Origin: Carnobacterium_B sp045617425
GTDB taxonomy: Bacteria > Bacillota > Bacilli > Lactobacillales > Carnobacteriaceae
Assembly (NCBI RefSeq): GCF_045617425.1
Contig: NZ_JAZLIO010000013.1
Location: 1 to 64,000, forward strand
Direction of reading: 5' to 3'
Length of the DNA: 64,000 nucleotides
The position numbers and the translations under genes were made by a program. The notes beneath the pieces were generated by a model. The model had not been told where the DNA came from. It saw only the letters and a program-made list of their open reading frames with translations, and made no database searches. Within the stretch, counting starts at the first letter, position 1. Every line of letters starts with the position of its first letter. Below, piece by piece: positions 58,777 through 64,000 of this stretch.

Positions 58777-59763
58777 TTATTCTTCAATTTTCAAGATAAT
58801 TTTTCCCGTATTTTTACTTTCTTCCATATAACGATGAGCTTTAGCTACATCCTCAAGCATAAAAGCAGTATCTACAATAGGTTTGATTAATTCTTTTTCA
58901 AAATATGGCATAACTTTTTCAATGAACTCATTGGTTAACTGAGCTTTATACTCATCGCTTCTTGGTGTTAACAACGTACCTTTTAAGGTAATCCGTTTTT
59001 GCAATAACATACCTAAATTGACATTTTCGACTATTGCTCCACCTAATACGCCAATTACAATCCAACTTCCATCGGTTTTTATGCTATTAAAATTCTTTTC
59101 CCAATATGAAGCACCAATGAAGTCTAGTATCAAATCAACACCTTTTTGTTCAGTGTAGTCTAGTACGATTTGATCAAACTCTTCTTCTTTATAATTGATT
59201 AGTTTATCTGCGCCCAGTTCCTTACAAAACTGCAATTTTTCATCTGAACCTGCAGTAACAATGACCCGTGCTTTTGTCATTTTTTTTGCCAACTGAATAG
59301 CTGCTGTTCCTACACCACTTGCTCCCGCATGAATCAAAACCGTCTCTTCTGGTTTTAAATTTCCTAACCAATAAAGGGTTTGATAGGCCGTTAGAAAGAC
59401 TTCTGGAATAGCTGCTGCTTCTTCATAGTTCATGTTATCCGGTATAATAATGGCACGATCTGAAGGCATTACTACATACTCTGCATAACCACCATGATTC
59501 ACCAGTCCTGCGACGCGTGTTCCAGGAACCATTTCTTTATGCACTATACTGTTATTTTCAACTACAACGCCTGCAACTTCCACTCCTAATATTGGATAAG
59601 GCTTAGCCAATTGCTTATTTTCGCGTGTCATGATATCGGTTCTATTTATAGCGCTTGCTTTAACTTTAACTAACAGTTGATCTTCTTTGGCTTCTGGAAT
59701 TGGCTTTTCTTGGATCTCTAATACTTCACTATCACCTGGTTGTTTAATGGATACAGCTTTCAT
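58777..59763 (-). CDS. Quinone oxidoreductase-like MDR enzyme (PIG3 type)
   Basis: A 328-residue zinc-free medium-chain reductase. MKAVSIKQPGDSEVLEIQE opens the GroES-like domain. The Rossmann domain has VLIHAGASGVGTAAIQLAK (about 140-160) and GADKLINYKEEEF. It resembles NAD(P)H quinone oxidoreductases of the PIG3/QOR group. ATG 59763 is preferred over 59772, which lies two bases from the GGAGG. It is set between trmN6 and yabA with its own promoter and an upstream terminator, an apparent insertion in a conserved block. Confidence 0.88.
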   Translation of the reverse strand: MKAVSIKQPGDSEVLEIQEKPIPEAKEDQLLVKVKASAINRTDIMTRENKQLAKPYPILGVEVAGVVVENNSIVHKEMVPGTRVAGLVNHGGYAEYVVMPSDRAIIIPDNMNYEEAAAIPEVFLTAYQTLYWLGNLKPEETVLIHAGASGVGTAAIQLAKKMTKARVIVTAGSDEKLQFCKELGADKLINYKEEEFDQIVLDYTEQKGVDLILDFIGASYWEKNFNSIKTDGSWIVIGVLGGAIVENVNLGMLLQKRITLKGTLLTPRSDEYKAQLTNEFIEKVMPYFEKELIKPIVDTAFMLEDVAKAHRYMEESKNTGKIILKIEE

Positions 59764-59798
59764 TATATGCATTTCCTCCTTAGTTTTCTGCTAATTTC

Positions 59799-59819
59799 AC
59801 TATAACATGCAACAGTTGC
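59799..59819 (-). promoter_or_regulatory. Promoter and palindrome of the quinone oxidoreductase gene
   Basis: TGT plus TATAGT (59799-59804, minus strand) is an extended -10. GCAAC-A-GTTGC (59809-59819) just upstream is a perfect short palindrome that could be an operator. Confidence 0.5.
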
Positions 59820-59892
59820 CTTTTCTATGAATCTTCTTTAACTACTCATCCACTAAAGTAACGGCTACATGATCAAAAATCGAGGACAAACA

Positions 59893-59938
59893 CAAAAAAC
59901 TTGTAGCCATTTCATCCATACGGTTACAAGTCTTTTTT
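59893..59938 (-). terminator. Terminator after yabA
   Basis: Minus strand CTTGTAACC / GGCTACAAG (one wobble) with T-runs on both strands. Confidence 0.9.
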
Positions 59939-59951
59939 ATTCAGTTGGCAG

Positions 59952-60296
59952 TTATCTTCTTTCACCATAAATTACATCTAAACAAAAGGCGCAAGGCTCA
60001 TCATTTACTCTTCTTGAACCATAGAATACATTGCACACATGAAATCCATCTTCATATAGTTTTTCAAGATTTAAACGCGATTTACTCATTTCTGGTTCTA
60101 CAACTTCCTCGTCTGATCGTTGCAGTTTTTCAAGATCACTTAATCGGTCTCTCAAGTGTTGATTTTCAATACGAAGAGTAGCATTCTCTTCAACCAATCG
60201 TTCAACCTCTTTTTTTATTTTAGAAATTTGATGAAGAGTAGCATCCGTATCAAGTTCTATTTGAGTAAAACTATCATATAAAGTTTTTTTGTCCAT
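59952..60296 (-). CDS. yabA: YabA, replication initiation control protein
   Basis: A 114-residue regulator that binds DnaA and the DnaN clamp to prevent over-initiation. The N-terminal half (about 5-65) is a leucine-zipper-like coiled coil (LVEENATLRIENQHLRDRL). The C-terminal zinc domain has GFHVCNVFYG and EPCAFCLDVIYG. Length and arrangement match Bacillus YabA. It lies 53 bases after holB; ricT, commonly in between, is missing. Confidence 0.95.
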   Translation of the reverse strand: MDKKTLYDSFTQIELDTDATLHQISKIKKEVERLVEENATLRIENQHLRDRLSDLEKLQRSDEEVVEPEMSKSRLNLEKLYEDGFHVCNVFYGSRRVNDEPCAFCLDVIYGERR

Positions 60297-60349
60297 CCAT
60301 TTTCACCCACTCTTTGCTATGATCATCGTTTTATTCATCTTTATGCCTT

Positions 60350-61336
60350 TTACTTCATTAATTGTAAAACTAGTTGTTCAAAAACACCTTGAGCATTAAC
60401 ATTACTCTCTAGTTTTTTACGACTGAGTAAGACTGCTTCAATAGCTTGCACCATGGCTTTACTTGAATACTGTGTTTTAATGTAATCTAATTCTTTTTGA
60501 TATCGTGCATACGCCAATACATCAACTGTACCATAATGGAGCATCAATATATCTCGATAGGCTAACAAAATTAAATCTATTAACCTTCGATGTGCATCGC
60601 GATCCTTAAAATGAGGCATAATCGTTGTTTGCACATAAATAAAACTTTGATTATCTTTATTTGTAATCAGTGTAAACCACTTCCAAATAATCGTTTTGGC
60701 TTCTTGAAACCATTCATCTTCATTCAGTTCAAGTGCTTCTTCTACACTATTGGTCAATTGCACCAACAATGATGCCTGATTGTTTGAAAGTCCTTTAGCT
60801 TCAAGTTCAGTCATCAATTTCTTTTTAGTTAAAGGTTGAAAGTGAACCAATTGACATCTCGATAAAATAGTTGGGAGTATGCGGTTCTTAGCAGTTGTCA
60901 ATAAAAATGCTACGGCGCTACCTTCAGGTTCTTCTAAAAATTTGAGCAAACTATTCGCAGCTCCTGGAGTCATTTTTTCAACATCTTCCACAATGAAGAT
61001 CTTCTGTTGACTTTCTACTCCGCTTTTTGAAAACTCTGCTTTTAAATTACGAACTTGTTCTACTTTTATAGATAAGCCATCTGGCACAATTTCTATCACA
61101 TCTGGATGTTGATGATCAAAGACGCGTCGGCAGTTTTGGCAGTTTTCACAAGGGAGATTTTCAGAACCTTCTTTGCAAAGTAAACTAGCTGCTAACCACA
61201 AACTCATCTCTTTTTTACCGGTTCCTGAAACGCCTTCAAAAAGGTACGCATGAGCTAATTGCTTTTGTTGGACTGTCTTTTTGAATTGCTTAAGTAATAA
61301 AGGCTGTAGCCAAATTAATTTTTCTTCGATTTTCAT
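60350..61336 (-). CDS. holB: DNA polymerase III delta-prime subunit
   Basis: A 328-residue clamp-loader subunit. The degenerate P-loop is FEGVSGTGKKEM, the zinc module uses CKEGSENLPCENCQNC, and the sensor region has EDVEKMTPGAANSLLKFLEE and PTILSRCQLVHF. It helps load the DnaN clamp. The ATG at 61336 and a GTG just before it are both near a weak ribosome-binding site; it starts 12 bases after darA and is likely coupled to it. Confidence 0.93.
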   Translation of the reverse strand: MKIEEKLIWLQPLLLKQFKKTVQQKQLAHAYLFEGVSGTGKKEMSLWLAASLLCKEGSENLPCENCQNCRRVFDHQHPDVIEIVPDGLSIKVEQVRNLKAEFSKSGVESQQKIFIVEDVEKMTPGAANSLLKFLEEPEGSAVAFLLTTAKNRILPTILSRCQLVHFQPLTKKKLMTELEAKGLSNNQASLLVQLTNSVEEALELNEDEWFQEAKTIIWKWFTLITNKDNQSFIYVQTTIMPHFKDRDAHRRLIDLILLAYRDILMLHYGTVDVLAYARYQKELDYIKTQYSSKAMVQAIEAVLLSRKKLESNVNAQGVFEQLVLQLMK

Positions 61337-61348
61337 CACAACCCGAAT

Positions 61349-61678
61349 TTAAAATTGTTGAAATTGATCAACTGGTAATACAAAGACAGTAGCTCCACCG
61401 ACTTGAACTTCCACTGGATAAGGCATATTTGTTTCCATGGAAACGTCTAAACTGACAGGAGGAGTCATAAATTGTTCTCTGGATTGACAATTTTTATGAA
61501 TAAGATCTAACACGTCATCCACACGTTCTTCCTCAACACCTATAATAAAAGTTGTGTTTCCTGCTTTTAAAAAGCCTCCAGTTGTTGAAAGCTTAGTGGC
61601 ACGTATGCCTGCATCTACAAATTCATTAGACAGACGTCCTCCGTCTTTATCTTGAACTATCGCTAATATTAATTTCAT
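61349..61678 (-). CDS. darA: DarA/PstA, PII-like cyclic-di-AMP receptor
   Basis: A 109-residue PII-like trimer subunit (DUF970, YaaQ). MKLILAIVQDKDGGRLSNEF, the ligand-binding TKLSTTGGFLKAGNTTFIIG and the C-terminal GGATVFVLPVDQF are diagnostic. Homologues in Bacillus, Listeria and Staphylococcus bind c-di-AMP; downstream partners are unknown. It lies between tmk and holB, its conserved place. Confidence 0.95.
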   Translation of the reverse strand: MKLILAIVQDKDGGRLSNEFVDAGIRATKLSTTGGFLKAGNTTFIIGVEEERVDDVLDLIHKNCQSREQFMTPPVSLDVSMETNMPYPVEVQVGGATVFVLPVDQFQQF

Positions 61679-61697
61679 CGCACATCAACCCCTCTTT

Positions 61698-62333
61698 TTA
61701 TACTCTTAGTTTCTCAATAATAACTTGATAACATTGTTCAACGACTGTTTTTAAATCTTGGCTTGCATCAATCTGAACAATTCTATCAGGATGCTCGTTT
61801 GCAATCATTAAATACGCCGATCGAACTTTTTCATGAAACTCCAGTGTCTCTTGATCCAAACGATCAAATTGGCGATTATTTTTATTTTGGTTGATCCGTT
61901 CTAAACCCGCATAAGCTTCAATATCTAAGTAAAGCGTTATGTCAGGAGAAAGATTTTCTGTTGCAAATTGGTTTATTTCAGCTACCTCAGAAACTCCAAT
62001 ACCACGAGCGACTCCTTGATAAGCCAATGAACTATCTACAAAGCGATCACAAATCACTATTTTTCCGGCTTTTAAAGCTGGAATAATTTTTTCTACTAAA
62101 TGCTGCCTTCTACCGGCTGCATACAATAATGCTTCTGTACGCATATCCATTTCAGTATTCGTTGGATTTAAAATAAGTTCACGAATTTCTTCGGCGATCC
62201 GACTTCCACCAGGTTCTCTTGTTGCAACAATATCTTGTTGAACTGCTTTTACCAACATTGGGATCAATTTCTTTATAACGCTGGTTTTACCTGCACCATC
62301 GGGACCTTCAATTGTAATAAATGTGCCTTTCAC
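61698..62333 (-). CDS. tmk: Thymidylate kinase
   Basis: A 211-residue dTMP kinase. The P-loop is TIEGPDGAGKTSV (residues 7-19), the DRY-like motif CDRFVDSSLAYQG and the lid region ERINQNKNNRQFDRLDQE follow. It makes dTDP for DNA synthesis and heads the tmk-darA-holB-yabA operon. Confidence 0.96.
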   Translation of the reverse strand: MKGTFITIEGPDGAGKTSVIKKLIPMLVKAVQQDIVATREPGGSRIAEEIRELILNPTNTEMDMRTEALLYAAGRRQHLVEKIIPALKAGKIVICDRFVDSSLAYQGVARGIGVSEVAEINQFATENLSPDITLYLDIEAYAGLERINQNKNNRQFDRLDQETLEFHEKVRSAYLMIANEHPDRIVQIDASQDLKTVVEQCYQVIIEKLRV

Positions 62334-62436
62334 TATTCTAAGCCCCTAACTTCTTAATTTAGCTTTATAGCTACTTTCATTATACTGTATCTATGGCTGA
62401 CAGTCTAATAGCTTTTCTTTATTGTTAGCCATAGAA

Positions 62437-63867
62437 TCAGTCATTTTCAGAAAAAACAGTGAGTTCCATTTTATTTCCGAGTCCAACCACTCTCATTGAC
62501 TGCTTGATAAAATGGTTCAATTGTCTGATGTGCTCAGTTGTAATTCTTTCCCCTTTTAAGACCAAGGGGATACCAGGTGGATAGGGCGTTATATTTTGTG
62601 CAGCAATTTGCCCTTCAGAATCCGCTAAAAGAATGTACTCCATCCTACTGCTCATTTGATTCTTATAGCTCAAGTCTAGCTCCGTATAAGAAGCTATTGG
62701 AAATTTAGTTTTTTCGTTTTTTATTTCATTCGTTTTTGGGTGTTGCGGTAATTGTATAGAAAAAGGCTCTCTTACTTCGGTCGCTTGCTTCAATAATGGA
62801 AAGGTTAGCAACACTGTAAACTGGTCTACCTTTTCACTAAAAACACCTTGGTTTTCTAGATGTGTCGCTAGTGCTTCACCACTATGATTTTCCCAAGATA
62901 CTCTTACTTTTAGCGGATCATTACTCTGAAAGATCTTCAGACCATCCTTCTCAAATTGAATTTTCCACAAATCACGATACGCTAAAGTGGCTTTCAAGTC
63001 ATTTTCATTAAAAAAGGCTAGAAAGTAGCGCGCGTATTCTAATGAGAGCATCAATGGATAAGAGGGACTACTCGATTGAAAAACATGCAAATAATGTTCA
63101 ATTTTGTGTTTTGTAAGAGGGGGTACATGATGTCCAAGATGCAGATAAGCTGTTTGTGTAAGGGAAGGCAGCATCTTGTGTGCCGATTGTACCACTACAT
63201 CTGCCCCTAGATCTAATGCTGATGTTGGAAATGGTTCTCCTAGTGTAAAGTGCGGTCCATGAGCTTCGTCTACTAAAACGAAGCATTTCCTTTTTCTTGC
63301 ATAGGCAATTAACTCCTCAAGAGGATAAACCATTCCATCATATGTAGGATACGTAACGATCAATGCTGTTATAGATGGGTAGTGTTCAAAAGCTTCTTCC
63401 AACCTTGCTAAAGTAATTCCTAGAGGCGTTGAGCCTGAGTCTGTCAGTTCAGGTGTTAAAAAAATTGGACGCAATTCAGCTAATTCTAGTGCATGAATAA
63501 CGGATTGATGGCAATTGCGATCAACAAATACTTGGTCTCCTTTAGTTGTGGCTCCCATAATCATTGCTAAATTACCCACAGTCGAGCCATTGATCAAATA
63601 ATAGCTTTTCTTGCTGCCATACAGTGTACCTAGCAAATCTTGACTCTCTTTTAAAGCACCAACCGGTTCATGCAAATAATCCAATTCTGAAACTTCCGTT
63701 TGATCAAAAGAAAGCATCGAATGAAAAGAAGTTATGTGTTCATCCCAGTTTACACCATTTTTATGTCCAGGTACATGGAATGAAACCTTTTCCTTCTTTC
63801 TATGTTGATTTAAAACTTCAAATAGAGGGCGACGATGCTGTTCTTCACCGTTAGTTTTTTTATTCAT
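62437..63867 (-). CDS. Orn/Lys/Arg decarboxylase-family PLP enzyme (YaaO-like)
   Basis: A 476-residue fold-type I PLP protein. SFHVPGHKNG at the N-terminus and LVDEAHGPHF followed by VVQSAHKMLPSLTQTAYL, with the PLP-binding Lys in SAHK, identify the family. B. subtilis YaaO and the arginine decarboxylase SpeA are relatives; substrate is unproven. It lacks the N-terminal wing domain of inducible enterobacterial decarboxylases. GGAGGAG precedes the ATG. Confidence 0.92.
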   Translation of the reverse strand: MNKKTNGEEQHRRPLFEVLNQHRKKEKVSFHVPGHKNGVNWDEHITSFHSMLSFDQTEVSELDYLHEPVGALKESQDLLGTLYGSKKSYYLINGSTVGNLAMIMGATTKGDQVFVDRNCHQSVIHALELAELRPIFLTPELTDSGSTPLGITLARLEEAFEHYPSITALIVTYPTYDGMVYPLEELIAYARKRKCFVLVDEAHGPHFTLGEPFPTSALDLGADVVVQSAHKMLPSLTQTAYLHLGHHVPPLTKHKIEHYLHVFQSSSPSYPLMLSLEYARYFLAFFNENDLKATLAYRDLWKIQFEKDGLKIFQSNDPLKVRVSWENHSGEALATHLENQGVFSEKVDQFTVLLTFPLLKQATEVREPFSIQLPQHPKTNEIKNEKTKFPIASYTELDLSYKNQMSSRMEYILLADSEGQIAAQNITPYPPGIPLVLKGERITTEHIRQLNHFIKQSMRVVGLGNKMELTVFSEND

Positions 63868-63889
63868 CCTCGCTCCTCCTTTTTTTTGT

Positions 63890-64000
63890 TTACTTAAAGA
63901 ATTCTAAAGTAGACGTGTCACCTTTAATGTTTCTTTTTTTTGCTTCTTTAAATAAATAGAAATACTTCGCTTTAGCTAATTTGGTTTGAGCAAACAGTAA
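63890..64000 (-). CDS. DUF2508 (YaaL-like) protein, C-terminal part
   Basis: The last 36 codons of a gene entering from the right. The sequence ends KAKYFYLFKEAKKRNIKG, then DTSTLEFFK and a stop. This is the tail typical of the small YaaL/DUF2508 family that follows recR in Firmicutes. Its position next to yaaO fits that order. The stop is 22 bases before the yaaO start. Confidence 0.85.
   Translation of the reverse strand, partial: LLFAQTKLAKAKYFYLFKEAKKRNIKGDTSTLEFFK

Noticed and set aside
1..64000. Prophage, integrative element or insertion sequence
   Set aside because: No integrase, transposase, phage structural gene, tRNA-associated direct repeat or composition break was found.

Overview
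The window is a 64 kb piece of a low-GC Gram-positive chromosome of the order Lactobacillales. Gene content and order (delta subunit rpoE, pyrG, fba, murZ, rho, rpmE2; yaaL, yaaO, tmk, darA, holB, yabA, trmN6, yazA, rsmI; lipL next to a ywfO-type HD gene) fit Carnobacteriaceae or a neighbouring family. The genus is an inference, since the 16S rRNA is present only as its 5' tip. Most genes are core genes. I see no prophage, insertion sequence, integrase, CRISPR array or tRNA gene.

Left part (1-17.9 kb): the start of a minus-strand rRNA operon with tandem promoters; a TrmR-like methyltransferase; a CbpA-like c-di-AMP-binding CBS protein; a preQ1-I riboswitch with queT; an EndoA/EndoAI (MazF/MazE-type) module; acpS; cshA; a Bax-inhibitor-1 family membrane protein; murF and ddl; an unrecognised 255-residue protein; then the rpmE2-rho-murZ / fba / pyrG / rpoE block. 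pyrG has the leader expected for CTP-sensing reiterative-transcription attenuation. An alanine racemase gene, commonly found between acpS and the EndoA module in relatives, is absent, and a 41-bp perfect palindrome lies in that gap.

Middle (18.5-37.3 kb): a lipL-ywfO-HAD operon, then a complete arabinan/arabinose utilisation locus. It holds araR; an araB-araD-araA operon behind a consensus promoter overlapped by AraR-type boxes; and an eight-gene operon with a GH51 arabinofuranosidase, AraN/P/Q-type importer, a small membrane protein, a lipoprotein GH43 endo-arabinanase, an exo-acting GH43 and a second GH51. A divergent ArsR-type regulator with an uncharacterised C-terminal domain shares an intergenic region with the eight-gene operon, and that region contains a 30-bp perfect palindrome. 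No importer ATPase is encoded here, so a shared MsmX-type ATPase is expected elsewhere. Logically: surface endo-hydrolysis, ABC import of arabino-oligosaccharides, intracellular trimming, then AraA/B/D to xylulose-5-phosphate.

Right part (37.3-64 kb): a 4-oxalocrotonate-tautomerase-like gene, an Ohr-type peroxidase, a Nudix hydrolase, folT behind a tetrahydrofolate riboswitch, and metNIQ plus an M20 amidohydrolase behind two consecutive complete methionine T-boxes. Then come mgsA, a PfpI-family gene, an RNA-rich gap with two candidate small RNAs, a P-type (Ca-like) ATPase, proBA, an Lrp-type regulator divergent from aspA, an FAD amine/amino-acid oxidoreductase, mscL, and the rsmI-to-yaaL replication/repair neighbourhood, which lacks ricT between holB and yabA.

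Start codons were chosen by ribosome-binding site; several differ from the longest reading frame (queT, acpS, cshA, BI-1, rpmE2, fba, folT, metQ, the P-type ATPase, aspA, mscL, trmN6, rsmI). TTG starts are inferred for cshA, araB and the DUF1934 gene.
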